A stretch of 54,123 nucleotides of DNA from Chlorogloeopsis fritschii PCC 6912 (GCF_000317285.1 NZ_AJLN01000065.1:1-54123), one strand, 5' to 3'; shown: positions 1 through 9,550, counted from the first letter of the stretch. Program-made: numbers and translations. The notes: generated by a model not told the origin, from the letters alone.

Positions 1-532
1 GAGTATCACTTTACATTGCTTTACAAAAATTAATCAAGTAATTTAACTTTTGTAAAGCTAATAAGAGTTATAAGTTTTACTAATTGAAAAACAGGAATTG
101 TAAAAAATGATACTGATTATTAAAAATTTTACATCTTGTACTTCTACCAAGAGCCATTAGACAGCAGCCCCACAACTCTAGTTACCAGCTTCAAACTGTT
201 AACGAGAATTAACTCTGACTCATTATCGCCAGATGCGTGCAAATTGCCTATGAGCGTAACACCAGCGCCGCGATCCGCGATCTCAAACAAAGCTTAAGTT
301 AGTTCAGCAAGCCGTCAGAAATAAAAACCTGCTGAAGATAAGATTCAACAGCAGGGAAAACAGCATTGTAACTTGTAATTTAAATTACCTAAATGGCAAC
401 GAACTGGTTAAGCTCATCCTCTGGCTTTTTAAACTTCGCTCCACTCCTGCATTTACAAAAAGCTGGGGGATTTAGAGTCGTTGGTACAAAGGACAAATGA
501 CTATTGACTAATGACTAAGAAGTATCTGTTGC
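1..532. other. Intergenic region with an 11-bp inverted repeat
   Basis: No intact gene is visible here. Positions 18-28 (GCTTTACAAAA) and 48-58 are perfect 11-bp inverted repeats separated by 19 bases. They could be an operator or part of the 3' end of a gene outside the window. Positions 179-209 resemble the inverted repeat at 51455-51483 (GTTACCAG...TAACGAG), so a dispersed palindromic repeat is probably present. The end of the region carries short TGACTAATGACTA-type repeats, a common cyanobacterial filler. Confidence 0.5.
219..302 (+). pseudogene. Possible C-terminal gene scrap
   Basis: A short frame of 27 codons ends in TAG at 300-302 and reads ...CVQIAYERNTSAAIRDLK plus five more residues. 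Its composition is protein-like (charged amphipathic helix). It has no start codon and is preceded by in-frame stops (TGA at 216-218). I read it as the tail of a decayed gene. I do not recognise the family. It could also be chance. Confidence 0.2.
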
Positions 533-2176
533 CTACAATGCACAATTCAACTCACCAGCTTTTTGTGTAAAACGAATGTTTTCTCGATAGTCTACAGGGC
601 AATCGATTACTGCTGGAACATCTTGAGCGAGGGCTTCTTTGAGGATGGGAACTAAATCGGTAGCAGCTTCTACACGGTAGCCTTTTAAACCCATACTTTC
701 AGCAAACTTGACAAAATCCGGATTGCCAAAATGCACAAAAGATGAGTTGCCTTTACCAAATTGATTTTCTTGTTTCCACTCGATTAAGCCATATCCACCA
801 TCATTAAAAATTAAGGTGACAAAGGCAGTACCAACACGCAAAGCAGTTTCTAATTCTTGGCAATTCATCATAAAGCCACCATCGCCAGTTGCAGCTATAA
901 CTTTGCGATCGGGATAAACCAGTTTGGCTGCGATCGCACCGGGAATGGCAATACCCATTGCCGCAAAGCCATTAGAAATAATACAAGTATTGGGGCTATA
1001 ACAATGATAATGACGGGCTATCCACATTTTGTGAGCGCCGACATCAGAAATCACGATATCTTCTGGCCCCATTATTTGCCGTAAGTCGTAGATTATTTTT
1101 TGCGGCTTAATGGGAAAACCATCATCATTTGCATATTGTTCGTAATCACCCCGAATATTTGACCGTAAACTAATGGCGTAAGGATTGGGTTTGCCTTGGC
1201 GATCTGCTACCTTTAAAATTTCGTAGAGAGAATCAGAAATATCTCCTACTACTTCCACATTAGGAATGTAACTACTATCAATTTCTGCCGGGGTAGCAGC
1301 AATGTGAACAATGGGAATTTTCCCATCGGGATTCCATCTTTTTGGAGAAAATTCAATTAGATCGTAGCCAATCGCAATTACTAAATCTGTATTATCAAAA
1401 CCACAGGTAATAAAATCGCGCTGCTGCAATCCTACTGCCCACAAAGCCAAAGGATGAGTATAGGGAATCACGCCTTTGCCCATGAAAGTATTGGCAACCG
1501 GCATATTTAGTTGAGTGGCAAATTGAGTAACAGCATCACTGGCTTGAGCGCGAATCGCACCATTTCCTACTAAAATAATCGGGTTAACAGCTTGGGAAAT
1601 GATCGCAGCAGCCGATCTAATACTGGCAAAAGAGGCATAAGTCTTTTCGACATTATGCTTGTGCAAAGGTTTGCCTTCTACGGGCATAGCAGCAATATTT
1701 TCTGGTAAGTCAATATGAACTGCACCTGGTTTTTCGCTTTGTGCCAGCTTAAATGCTTTGCGTACAACTTCGGGTGTAATACTCGGTCGTACAATTTGTT
1801 TATTCCATTTTGTTACCGGAGCAAACATTGCCACCAAATCCAGATATTGATGGGATTCGATATGCATTCGATCTGTGCCTACTTGCCCGGTAACTGCTAC
1901 TAATGGTGCGCGATCGAGGTTAGCATCTGCTACCCCTGTCATCAAGTTTGTAGCTCCTGGCCCTAAAGTTGAAAGACAGACTCCTGCTTTTCCGGTGAGG
2001 CGTCCATAGACATCTGCCATGAAGGCTGCACCTTGTTCGTGGCGGGTGGTAATAAATTGAATGGAAGAGTGTTTTAGTGCTTCTAAAACGTGCAGGTTCT
2101 CTTCGCCAGGGAGTCCGAAAACATATTCTACCCCTTCATTTTCTAAACATTGTACTAATAATTCTGCTGTATTCAT
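533..2176 (-). CDS. 2-oxoglutarate decarboxylase (ThDP-dependent, acetolactate synthase-like)
   Basis: A 547-aa thiamine-diphosphate enzyme. The N-terminal domain carries the catalytic Glu in RHEQGAAFMADVYGR (near residue 47). The C-terminal domain has the ThDP/Mg motif GDGGFMMN followed about 20 residues on by NDGGYGL. By similarity alone it would be called acetolactate synthase large subunit. However, it lies directly downstream of a succinic semialdehyde dehydrogenase on the same strand. In Synechococcus PCC 7002 the equivalent pair (A2770/A2771) was shown to be 2-oxoglutarate decarboxylase plus SSADH, which close the cyanobacterial TCA cycle. No small regulatory subunit (ilvN) lies nearby, which fits a non-biosynthetic role. 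The substrate call is inferred from this context; a true acetolactate synthase remains possible. Confidence 0.8.
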   Translation of the reverse strand: MNTAELLVQCLENEGVEYVFGLPGEENLHVLEALKHSSIQFITTRHEQGAAFMADVYGRLTGKAGVCLSTLGPGATNLMTGVADANLDRAPLVAVTGQVGTDRMHIESHQYLDLVAMFAPVTKWNKQIVRPSITPEVVRKAFKLAQSEKPGAVHIDLPENIAAMPVEGKPLHKHNVEKTYASFASIRSAAAIISQAVNPIILVGNGAIRAQASDAVTQFATQLNMPVANTFMGKGVIPYTHPLALWAVGLQQRDFITCGFDNTDLVIAIGYDLIEFSPKRWNPDGKIPIVHIAATPAEIDSSYIPNVEVVGDISDSLYEILKVADRQGKPNPYAISLRSNIRGDYEQYANDDGFPIKPQKIIYDLRQIMGPEDIVISDVGAHKMWIARHYHCYSPNTCIISNGFAAMGIAIPGAIAAKLVYPDRKVIAATGDGGFMMNCQELETALRVGTAFVTLIFNDGGYGLIEWKQENQFGKGNSSFVHFGNPDFVKFAESMGLKGYRVEAATDLVPILKEALAQDVPAVIDCPVDYRENIRFTQKAGELNCAL

Positions 2177-2199
2177 TTAATAAATTCCTCAGTAGACAA

Positions 2200-2305
2200 C
2201 TAGGGACTAGGGACTAGGGGCTAGGGACTGGGAATAGAGAAATCTTAATACCCAATCCCCAATCACCAATCCCCAATCACCAATCCAATCCCCGATCCCC
2301 AATCA
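2200..2305. repeat. Short tandem heptamer repeats (STRR)
   Basis: The gap between the two TCA-bypass genes is filled with degenerate 7-base units of the GGGACTA/GGGGCTA type (2200-2233) and CCCCAAT/CACCAAT type (about 2250-2300). Such heptamer arrays are typical filler in heterocystous cyanobacteria. They lie inside what should be a two-gene operon and run up to the dehydrogenase stop codon. Confidence 0.75.
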
Positions 2306-3670
2306 CTTAACCCACACCGTTTTAATATTGACGAATTCATGGATACCGTGGATGCCCAATTCTCTGCCATATCCCGATCGCTTAATGCCGCCAAAGGAAA
2401 TGCGTGGATCGGATTTAACCATACCGTTGATAAATACGGCGCCTGCTTCGATTTCATCTATTAAACGTTGTTGTTCTTGGGAGTTGGTAGTCCAAGCGCT
2501 TGCACCTAAGCCAAAGGGCGTAGCATTTGCTAGTTTAATAGCTTCATCAAGATTGGGTATACGGAATAACAACGCCACCGGGCCAAAAAATTCTTCTTTG
2601 GCGATCGCGCTGTCGGGAGAAAGCTCTGTGACTATTGTTGGTGGATAGAAATTACCAGGGCGATCTGCTAAAGCTTCTCCACCGATGAGAATTTTTGCTC
2701 CGGATTGAATACAAGTTTGTACTTGTTGATCTAAATCGTGGAGAATACTAGGTGTTGCCAGCGGGCCGATATCGGTGTCTGGTTGCATAGGATCGCCAAT
2801 TTTCAGCGCTTGGTATTTTTCTAGCAGTAGTTTTTCAAATTGATCTGCGATCGCTTCGTGGACGATGAAGCGTTTCGCTGCAATACAAGATTGCCCGTTA
2901 TTGAGCATTCGCGCTGTAGTGGCTGTGGCAACTGCTGCTTCTAAGTCAGCGCTTTCTAACACGATAAATGGATCGCTGCCCCCCAATTCTAGAACTGTTT
3001 TCTTGATTTGTTTTCCTGCTGCTGCTGCCAAACTTGCGCCTGCTGGTTCACTTCCGGTTAAAGTCGCGGCTTTAATGCGCTCATCAGTAATTAAATCGGC
3101 AATTTTATCAGCACCTATTAATAAAGTTTGAAATACGCCTTTGGGGAAACCAGCACCTTGGATAATTTCCTCTATTGCCAAGGCACATTGCGGCACATTG
3201 GAGGCGTGTTTGAGCAAACCAACATTTCCTGCCATTAATGCGGGTGCAGCAAAGCGGAATACTTGCCAGAAGGGAAAATTCCAAGGCATAATCGCGAGGA
3301 TAGCACCTAGTGGCTGGTACTTAATAAAGCTTTTGCTAGCATCGGTTTCTACGTAGACATCACCAAGAAATTGGGCGGCGTGTTCGGCGTAGTAACGACA
3401 AACCCAGGCACACTTTTCGACTTCAGCGATCGCGCTTTTGTAAGTCTTGCCCATTTCCAGTGTCATGATCTTGGCAAAGTCTGCCTTTTGTTGCTCCAAA
3501 GTTTCAGCAGCTTTTTGCATCCAGCCCGATCTGTGTTGAAAACTGGTTGTGCGGTAATGCTCAAAAGCCTGTTGTGCCAAATCGAGTTTAGCTGCTATTT
3601 GTTGATCGTTGTGTGGCTCAAAAGTTTTGAGCAACTCCCCTGTAGCGGGATTAATGGTGGCGATACCCAT
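2303..3670 (-). CDS. NAD(P)-dependent succinic semialdehyde dehydrogenase
   Basis: A 455-aa aldehyde dehydrogenase. Visible motifs are the cofactor-binding PWNFPFWQ, the Rossmann LTGSEPAG, the general-base Glu in LELGGSDPF, and the catalytic Cys in [12 protein letters not shown]. The length matches the short SSADH class. It is the upstream partner of the ThDP enzyme at 533-2176. Together they would convert 2-oxoglutarate to succinic semialdehyde and then succinate, bypassing 2-oxoglutarate dehydrogenase. The ATG at 3668-3670 is the natural start. Substrate preference is inferred from the pairing. Confidence 0.88.
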   Translation of the reverse strand: MGIATINPATGELLKTFEPHNDQQIAAKLDLAQQAFEHYRTTSFQHRSGWMQKAAETLEQQKADFAKIMTLEMGKTYKSAIAEVEKCAWVCRYYAEHAAQFLGDVYVETDASKSFIKYQPLGAILAIMPWNFPFWQVFRFAAPALMAGNVGLLKHASNVPQCALAIEEIIQGAGFPKGVFQTLLIGADKIADLITDERIKAATLTGSEPAGASLAAAAGKQIKKTVLELGGSDPFIVLESADLEAAVATATTARMLNNGQSCIAAKRFIVHEAIADQFEKLLLEKYQALKIGDPMQPDTDIGPLATPSILHDLDQQVQTCIQSGAKILIGGEALADRPGNFYPPTIVTELSPDSAIAKEEFFGPVALLFRIPNLDEAIKLANATPFGLGASAWTTNSQEQQRLIDEIEAGAVFINGMVKSDPRISFGGIKRSGYGRELGIHGIHEFVNIKTVWVK

Positions 3671-3834
3671 TGCCTAACCTCCCGTTAGAAAGATAGCTTG
3701 CGGTAGCTTAATGGTAATAACACATTCTTGAGGTAAGCTACCACCCAATTCTAGACTTTCAGAACAGGCTTGTTTTTTGGTTGTTAATCTTTCGCAAAAT
3801 AAATGCAATCAAAGATACAAATAAGTAAGTAAAT

Positions 3835-3905
3835 ATATTGATTAGTTATTAGTCATTTGTCATTGGTCATTAGTATAAGGACAAAGGACAAATGACTGTT
3901 GACTA
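3835..3905. repeat. Short tandem repeats of the TCATTGGTCATTAGT type
   Basis: Degenerate 7-base units (TTAGTCATTTGTCATTGGTC, then GACAAAGGACAAATGACTG) fill the convergent side of the cyclase gene. Very similar units lie at about 490-520, so this is dispersed STRR filler rather than a gene-specific signal. Confidence 0.6.
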
Positions 3906-5513
3906 TTAATGTAACTTAGTCTGATAAACCTTAACTAATCTATTTATACCTTTAAAACGGTAATCTCCCATCTCTTGGAAGTATGAAGGTTGGGAAAGCA
4001 TTTGATAAGTAGCTTCACTAACAACGCACTCTCCGGGAGGACAAACTGCTTCCATGCGAGCTGCCAAATTGATTGTTGCACCCAAGGCAGTATAATCTAC
4101 CCTTTGCGAACAACCGACATCTCCAACCACTGCCTTGCCGCTGTTAATCGCAATTCTCAATTGTAGTGGTTCCTGCCAAAAATTACTGGCGTTGAGATAT
4201 TCAAGACGAGTAAGCATACGCATGGCGACTGCAACAGCGCGATCGGCGTGATCTGGTTGTGGTTCGGGAGCGCCAAAGAATGTCATGATGCAGTCGCCAA
4301 TATATTTATCTAGAGTGCCACCGTAGGCGAATACCTCTTGCAGCATCTCCTCAAATAAATTATTCAGTAGTTCGGCAATTTGAGTGGCACTGAAGCGTTC
4401 AGAAATAGCCGTAAAACCAACAATATCCGCAAATAAAATACTAATTTCACTTTCGCGTGGAGGTAAGCGCCCATCAGGCAATGCTCCGACAGCTATTAAC
4501 TGCTGCACTACGGCTGGAGAATGGTAGCGTTCTAATCTATGGCGAATTACTTCTTCGCTTTTGAGCTTTTCTGCTAGCAGCCAACGTTGAACGCTAGAAG
4601 CCACAATATTTGCCAACGCTGAAAAAAAGCTGAGTTCTTCTTCGCCTTCTTTTGCCCAATGATAAGAAGAAAGATGGGCATCGGCATAAAGTACGCCAAC
4701 TACTTTATTTTCATCCCACAAAGGCACTGCCATGGCACTGCGGATGCCTTTTACCAAAATACTTTGTTCTCCAGCAAAGCGTTCATCGTACAGGGCATCA
4801 GCAATTTGAATGGCAACTTTTTCCTCAAATACCTTTTGACAGATACTGCGGCTAATCCAACTGCCGTCATTTGGTAAAGATTCATGCTGAGTAGTATTTC
4901 TAGTGGCGGAATTTAGCAATTCCAGTTTGTCACCACCACTGACATCAATTAATAATGCTAGGCGATCGATACTGGTTAAGTAACGAAAGACTACTTCTTG
5001 CACTTGGGAGAAAATTTCTTCTATGGATGCAGCTGCACACAGATTCTTGGCTATATCTACTAAATCTTTGAGGCGGGCAATACTTTTGTCTTTGTTGCTG
5101 ATATCGCCATTATGGCTGTCAGCTTGTATCCATTGCTCTTGCAGTTGTTTAACGTTGTGAAAAATAGTTCTGTGTTCGCCAGTATCAACCTGCTTGGGCA
5201 TCACTGTTTCCACAAGTTCTCCCAACAACACCAAAACGTTCACATCTCCCAACCAAATCATATCTCCGTTACGAACCTTTTGCGGAGAAGTGACGACGCG
5301 ATCGTTTAATTGCGTGCCGTTTTTACTACCCATATCCTCAATAGTCCATTCCCCAGCAGCAGTTTTTACCAAACGAGCGTGCCAACGAGAAACTCCTCCA
5401 AAGGGTAAGTATAAATCACATTCTGGTAACCGACCTATGGTAAATACATCTTGGCTAACTGTTACCGTTCTTTCAGTCTTTCCCTCTTGTATGCGTAGTT
5501 TGAGTTCAGTCAT
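3906..5513 (-). CDS. FHA-GAF-class III adenylate/guanylate cyclase
   Basis: A 535-aa signalling protein. An N-terminal FHA domain (roughly residues 5-100, with GRLPECDLYLP and SRWHARL) should bind phosphothreonine. A GAF domain follows (about 150-310), then a class III cyclase domain (about 340-530). The cyclase shows the metal-binding Asp in ISILFADIVGFTA, the second Asp in LDKYIGDCIMTFFGAP, and the transition-state Asn/Arg in INLAARMEA. The Lys in LDKYIGD favours ATP over GTP. I chose the ATG at 5511-5513 (protein begins MTELKLRIQEG) because it leads directly into the FHA fold. An upstream GTG at 5588 would add 25 residues with no domain content. Confidence 0.88.
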   Translation of the reverse strand: MTELKLRIQEGKTERTVTVSQDVFTIGRLPECDLYLPFGGVSRWHARLVKTAAGEWTIEDMGSKNGTQLNDRVVTSPQKVRNGDMIWLGDVNVLVLLGELVETVMPKQVDTGEHRTIFHNVKQLQEQWIQADSHNGDISNKDKSIARLKDLVDIAKNLCAAASIEEIFSQVQEVVFRYLTSIDRLALLIDVSGGDKLELLNSATRNTTQHESLPNDGSWISRSICQKVFEEKVAIQIADALYDERFAGEQSILVKGIRSAMAVPLWDENKVVGVLYADAHLSSYHWAKEGEEELSFFSALANIVASSVQRWLLAEKLKSEEVIRHRLERYHSPAVVQQLIAVGALPDGRLPPRESEISILFADIVGFTAISERFSATQIAELLNNLFEEMLQEVFAYGGTLDKYIGDCIMTFFGAPEPQPDHADRAVAVAMRMLTRLEYLNASNFWQEPLQLRIAINSGKAVVGDVGCSQRVDYTALGATINLAARMEAVCPPGECVVSEATYQMLSQPSYFQEMGDYRFKGINRLVKVYQTKLH

Positions 5514-5588
5514 GGCTGCGATCGATCCGTCGTGAAAGCTGGAGAAGCAAACGTCTCTGACACATAAGGATATGCCAAGATTTGACAC

Positions 5589-5732
5589 TTATTCTTTATG
5601 GCATTCGGTAGGGCATTCCGACAACTCTAAATTAAAAATATCAGCCTTGATTTTACTGACGCGATCGCTCAATTTACCGCCAACAAGCAGCGCAAATTTC
5701 GGATGACTGTCCTCTTTTGCAGCAAATAACAT
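5589..5732 (-). CDS. Small 47-aa ORF upstream of the cyclase, function unknown
   Basis: An ATG at 5730-5732 opens a 47-codon frame ending with TAA at 5589-5591, immediately before the in-frame GTG (5586-5588) that could extend the cyclase. The product contains HPKFALLVGGKLSDRVSKIK and two Cys-containing ECPTEC-like residues near its end. It contains a HIP1 site (GCGATCGC). I do not recognise it. It may be a tiny real gene, a relic, or chance. Confidence 0.3.
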   Translation of the reverse strand: MLFAAKEDSHPKFALLVGGKLSDRVSKIKADIFNLELSECPTECHKE

Positions 5733-5950
5733 TTTTTTAACAGCATATTAACTATCTAAATCACAACGAACGCTATTTTAACAGCTTACGCAATAGCAGG
5801 TATAAAATTTTTCAAAAATCTTTCGATCTCGGTGCGAGTGTCTAATTTCGGATATCTTTTCTAAAAAGCTATGTACGGCTTTAGTCTCGAATCGTCAAAC
5901 AGCTATTATCACAGAAGGTTTCATTACTCCATCTGCATCGTGTTGTCTGA

Positions 5951-6367
5951 ATGTATTGGAAATACTACATTCCCCATTGTTGGGAGAAAGAGCGGCAGGC
6001 TTGGGAAGATGTATATCTCTTACCTGCAAATCATATAGGCTAAGTTGGCGAAGCGTTGTGGTTGACAGTTGATGCTTGAGGAAATGCTGATAATCCTGAG
6101 CATGGCTCTGAGCGAGCAGAGTTTCAGTCTGATATGCTTGAGAAACTTAGCAATAACGACTACTACGTTGATGTTTCATATGTGGTCGTCAAAACCGAAG
6201 ATTTTTCAAAAACAGAACTTTTAGATTAGGTGCGGATTTGGTTACATGAACAGGGCTTTACCGTCTCAAGTTTAATAGAAGCTTCAGAGGAAGAGTTTGG
6301 TAGCAAAGCGACGCCTATAAATCTGATGGCTGAATTAAGAGGATTACATCACGATAGCAAAGATTAA
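5951..6367 (+). pseudogene. Degraded 139-codon gene with three in-frame stops
   Basis: A single frame runs from ATG 5951 to TAA 6365-6367 and looks protein-like throughout. It is interrupted by TAA (6041-6043), TGA (6077-6079) and TAG (6227-6229). Segments read MYWKYYIPHCWEKERQAWED..., VGEALWLTVDA, then a stretch with SDMLEKLSNNDYYVDVSYVV, and finally VRIWLHEQGFTVSSLIEASE. The frame is never shifted, so decay has been by point mutation only. I do not recognise the family. The rest of the gap 5733-6617 is AT-rich with no other gene seen. Confidence 0.6.
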
Positions 6368-6617
6368 TACTACATACCCATGCAATAATTAACAATTCAG
6401 TATATTAAACTACTTTATTAACACTGTAATAAAAATCTTTATTTACTTTCTTTACAATAAATTTACAAATTATTTACATTTTCTAAACCCCAATCATTAC
6501 TTAATGAAAAATACTTAAAAAATGTGTGTTTTTACTTATTTAGTCACTAGTAATGTTTAATACAATAGCTTGAGTTGAGACAAATAATAGAAATATGAAT
6601 ATATAAAGCAAGCAGAT

Positions 6618-8126
6618 ATGATGAAAAGAAACCAGAATTCTCAAATAAAAAATTCTTCAGTATTTTTAAGGGATTGGACACTTTTTGCTATCAGTATACT
6701 AGTGATATTGGTAGCTACACTTTATCCATTTGATTTTACATTTCCAGAAAATTTTTCTATCAAATACTTAACTTATAGCTTTCATAACCATAGTTCTTTA
6801 AAAGACAAAGTAGAAAATGTTTTATTATTTATGCCTTTAGGATTTTTCTGCACCAGCTTATTGCAGAAAAAAAGAACGAAGTTACTAGTTGAAATCTTAA
6901 TAGTTATATTTTTGAGTGCGCTATTATCAACGGCAGTTGAGATTCTGCAAGCTTTTTTACCAATCAGAACATCTACTCCTGATGACGTTATTAATAATAC
7001 TATCGGTGGTTTTGCTGGTTGGTTATTTTTTAATTGGTTTATTTCTAGAAGATTTGCAAACAGATTAGTAAGAATAGAGAACAGCGCAAGTAATCAAGTT
7101 TTCAAAAAAGTACCAGTATTTTTGATTGGTTATATATTATTAAATCTTCTCACTATCTCTTTTTGGCAAAGCACAACATATTTAAGTAATTGGAATCCAA
7201 CCTATCCATTATTAATTGGTAATGAGCTAACAGGAAATAGAGCTTGGAAAGGTTATGTATCTGAAGTTATTATTGCTGATAGAGCTATTGACACTGCTGA
7301 GGTTAATCGGGCATTAACTAATAGAAATTATTTTAATGATATTAAAGATTCTCTTGTAGCTGATTACCAATTAGATAATACATCTGACTATAAAGACCAA
7401 AGTGGAAATACACCAAAGTTGGTGTGGCGCGGTCAACCTTCAGAAACTAAGGAAGGGAAGGGAGTTTTTATAAGTTCTAATAATTGGTTGAAATCAGCAA
7501 CTCCTGTTTACCAATTGAATAAAAGAATATCTAAAACTTCTGAATTTACGATAAGTACTACTATAGCCACCACTGATCTAAATCAAACTGGGCCTGCTCG
7601 TATTATCTCAATTTCCGATGATCCTGTGCGCCGAAACTTTACCTTAGGACAGGAAGGAACAACTTTAAATATAAGAGTGAGAACACCAGCTAGTGGCACA
7701 AATGGAAGTGATATACAAATGAATATTCCTGATGTTTTTGTAGACAATAAGCTACATCATATCCTCATCACTTATTCACAAGCTAATCTCCAAGTATATA
7801 TAGATAACTTAGAAAATTCTTATTCACTTAATTTTCTACAATTTATGCCCATACAATACAAATTATTTTATTACTTCCTAACTTTTATACCTTTAGGAAT
7901 TTATTTGACGCTCCTCACTCTTTTAGTCAAGAAAAGGCAAATTATTCATCGCTGGTTGATTGTGTTTGGTATCTTATTACCTTCTCTAATGCTGGAAGCT
8001 AGTTTGGTAAGTGATAACGGTAAGGACGTTAGCTTGAGAAATATCCTATTAGGTATATTATTTATGGCGGTTACTGTGTTGATTTTGAGAATAAGAGCCG
8101 CAGTATTAGTGAAAAAGTTAGCCTGA
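6618..8126 (+). CDS. VanZ-like membrane protein with internal LamG-type domain
   Basis: A 502-aa membrane protein. Residues about 20-150 form a VanZ-like module: hydrophobic segments around LYPFDF, ENVLLFMPLGFF, STAVEILQAFLP and the conserved TSTPDDVINNTIGGFAGWL. Residues about 165-400 form a soluble LamG/concanavalin-like part (ADYQLDNTSDYKDQSGN, HHILITYSQANLQVYIDN). Three or so further membrane segments close the protein. VanZ members are linked to envelope functions, and LamG folds often bind glycans, so a cell-wall or polysaccharide role is plausible but inferred. The gene is visibly more AT-rich than its neighbours, hinting at separate ancestry. ATG 6618 is followed by a second ATG. Confidence 0.75.
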   Translation: MMKRNQNSQIKNSSVFLRDWTLFAISILVILVATLYPFDFTFPENFSIKYLTYSFHNHSSLKDKVENVLLFMPLGFFCTSLLQKKRTKLLVEILIVIFLSALLSTAVEILQAFLPIRTSTPDDVINNTIGGFAGWLFFNWFISRRFANRLVRIENSASNQVFKKVPVFLIGYILLNLLTISFWQSTTYLSNWNPTYPLLIGNELTGNRAWKGYVSEVIIADRAIDTAEVNRALTNRNYFNDIKDSLVADYQLDNTSDYKDQSGNTPKLVWRGQPSETKEGKGVFISSNNWLKSATPVYQLNKRISKTSEFTISTTIATTDLNQTGPARIISISDDPVRRNFTLGQEGTTLNIRVRTPASGTNGSDIQMNIPDVFVDNKLHHILITYSQANLQVYIDNLENSYSLNFLQFMPIQYKLFYYFLTFIPLGIYLTLLTLLVKKRQIIHRWLIVFGILLPSLMLEASLVSDNGKDVSLRNILLGILFMAVTVLILRIRAAVLVKKLA

Positions 8127-8148
8127 GATTGTGTGATCAATTCAGGCT
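8120..8148. terminator. Possible intrinsic terminator between convergent genes
   Basis: AGCCTGA (8120-8126) and TCAGGCT (8142-8148) form a 7-bp stem around a 15-base loop, followed by TTT. It lies between the stop codons of convergent genes and overlaps the end of the VanZ gene. The short T-tract makes it weak. Confidence 0.4.
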
Positions 8149-8166
8149 TTAGCAAAATCTATTAGT

Positions 8167-9048
8167 TTACTGTGGTGGTAACTCCAAAGGTATTGTGCCT
8201 AACAATCCTTTACGAAAATCTGTCAATAGTTGGCTTGCTGTTCGTTCTAAATCACCTTGGTTGCGAAGTTCTGCTAAAGCGTGTAAGTATGACTCACCTG
8301 TATAGGATGTAGAGTCAAGTTCGTAGCGCGATCGCAACGGGCAATCTGGTAAAACATCACCTGCTGTAGCGTACAAATGATTCAGTATATCTACAAATGC
8401 TGCTGCTACCAGTTGTTTGTCGTAAGCTGCTTCGCCAATATCGTCACATATAGCTAATTTCAATGCTGCTTCTTGCTCTTCCAATTTGGCAGGAATCACA
8501 CCAGGAGCATCAAGCAATTCCAAATCCTGGGAAATTCGCACCCAACGCAATTGACGAGTCACCCCAGGGCGAGCGGCACTTTCCACCACTCGCCGCCCTA
8601 CCAAACGGTTAATTAAAGCTGACTTGCCGACATTGGGAAAACCAATTACCACAGCGCGAATAGGGCGGGGTAACATTCCGCGACTTTTCCGCCGTTGATT
8701 AACTGCCACTCCAGCAGCTTGTGCCGCTTTTGACACAGCTGCTACTCCTTGCCCTTGTTGAGCATTAGTAAAATAAGGCTCTTCACCTTGGTTTTTAAAC
8801 CAATTAGTCCACAGCTGCCGTACTTGCGGAGAAACCATATCTAGGCGATTTAACACCAACACCCGTGCTTTACTCCCCACCCACTCAGGTACTTGGGGAT
8901 GACGTGTAGATAGGGGAATGCGGGCATCTCTGACTTCTAATACCACATCTACTGATTTGAGCTGTTCTTTGAGGTTCTTTTCAGCTTTAGCAATATGGCC
9001 AGGATACCACTGTATGATATTTAGTTTATAGTTTTGATTTATACCCAT
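8167..9048 (-). CDS. rbgA: Ribosome biogenesis GTPase YlqF/RbgA
   Basis: A 293-aa circularly permuted GTPase. The G4-like LNRLDMV precedes the P-loop GFPNVGKSALIN and the G3 motif LDAPG, the permuted order that defines the YlqF/YawG family. The N-terminal IQWYPGHIAKAEKNL is a hallmark of YlqF/RbgA. In Bacillus RbgA promotes late 50S assembly. The ATG at 9046-9048 lies one base past the stop of the upstream VOC gene (TGAAATG), so the two are likely co-transcribed. Confidence 0.93.
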   Translation of the reverse strand: MGINQNYKLNIIQWYPGHIAKAEKNLKEQLKSVDVVLEVRDARIPLSTRHPQVPEWVGSKARVLVLNRLDMVSPQVRQLWTNWFKNQGEEPYFTNAQQGQGVAAVSKAAQAAGVAVNQRRKSRGMLPRPIRAVVIGFPNVGKSALINRLVGRRVVESAARPGVTRQLRWVRISQDLELLDAPGVIPAKLEEQEAALKLAICDDIGEAAYDKQLVAAAFVDILNHLYATAGDVLPDCPLRSRYELDSTSYTGESYLHALAELRNQGDLERTASQLLTDFRKGLLGTIPLELPPQ

Positions 9049-9049
9049 T

Positions 9050-9424
9050 TCAATTCTTAGATTGATGTAGAATCAAACGATTACCATCGGGATCGTAAGC
9101 ATAAATTTCCTTGCCATGGGAAGCGACGATAATTTCTCCTGGTGGGGGATATCCTAATAAACTTAGGTGAGCGATCGCATTTTCCAAGTCACTCACCTCT
9201 AAACATAAACTCATCTTACTTCTAACTGAGTTCTCAAATTCAGAAGAGTTGGTTTGTTTCGGTTTAAAAATTCCTAGTTTTAAACCAGGAAGTTGAAATT
9301 CAGCATAGACATTTGGAATCAGGGTTGCTGGCTCAAAACCCAGCAATTTTGTATAGAACACAACTAAATTTTCAATATTAACCGATGCCAGGGTGACGAT
9401 CGCGTCGGTACATTGGAAAAGCAT
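9050..9424 (-). CDS. VOC family (glyoxalase/bleomycin resistance-like) protein
   Basis: A 124-aa single VOC module. It shows the N-terminal beta-alpha-beta start (LASVNIENLVVFYTKLLGF), a mid-chain LEVSDLENAIAHL, and the terminal YAYDPDGNRLILHQ in which the Glu/Asp-type metal-ligand position is not clearly preserved. The family includes glyoxalase I and dioxygenases, and the substrate here is unknown. Its stop is one base from the rbgA start, so it probably shares the rbgA transcript. Confidence 0.8.
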   Translation of the reverse strand: MLFQCTDAIVTLASVNIENLVVFYTKLLGFEPATLIPNVYAEFQLPGLKLGIFKPKQTNSSEFENSVRSKMSLCLEVSDLENAIAHLSLLGYPPPGEIIVASHGKEIYAYDPDGNRLILHQSKN

Positions 9425-9550
9425 ATATAGGGGATAGGGGATAGGGGAAAGAAAAGAAGCAAAGGGGAAGGGGCAAGCAAGGTGCAGGGGGAAAAACTAT
9501 CTCCCTTGCTCCCCTGTCTCTTCTGTTCCCTGTAACCTGTAACCTGTTAC
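9425..9550. repeat. Short tandem repeats (GGGGATA and TGTAACC types)
   Basis: The gap contains degenerate heptamers GGGGATAGGGGATAGGGG on the left and CCTGTAACCTGTAACCTGTT on the right, with purine-rich filler between. No gene is visible. Confidence 0.6.

Noticed and set aside
533-2176. Acetolactate synthase large subunit (ilvB) for branched-chain amino acids
   Set aside because: No ilvN nearby and direct pairing with SSADH match the known 2-oxoglutarate decarboxylase arrangement; kept as an alternative only.
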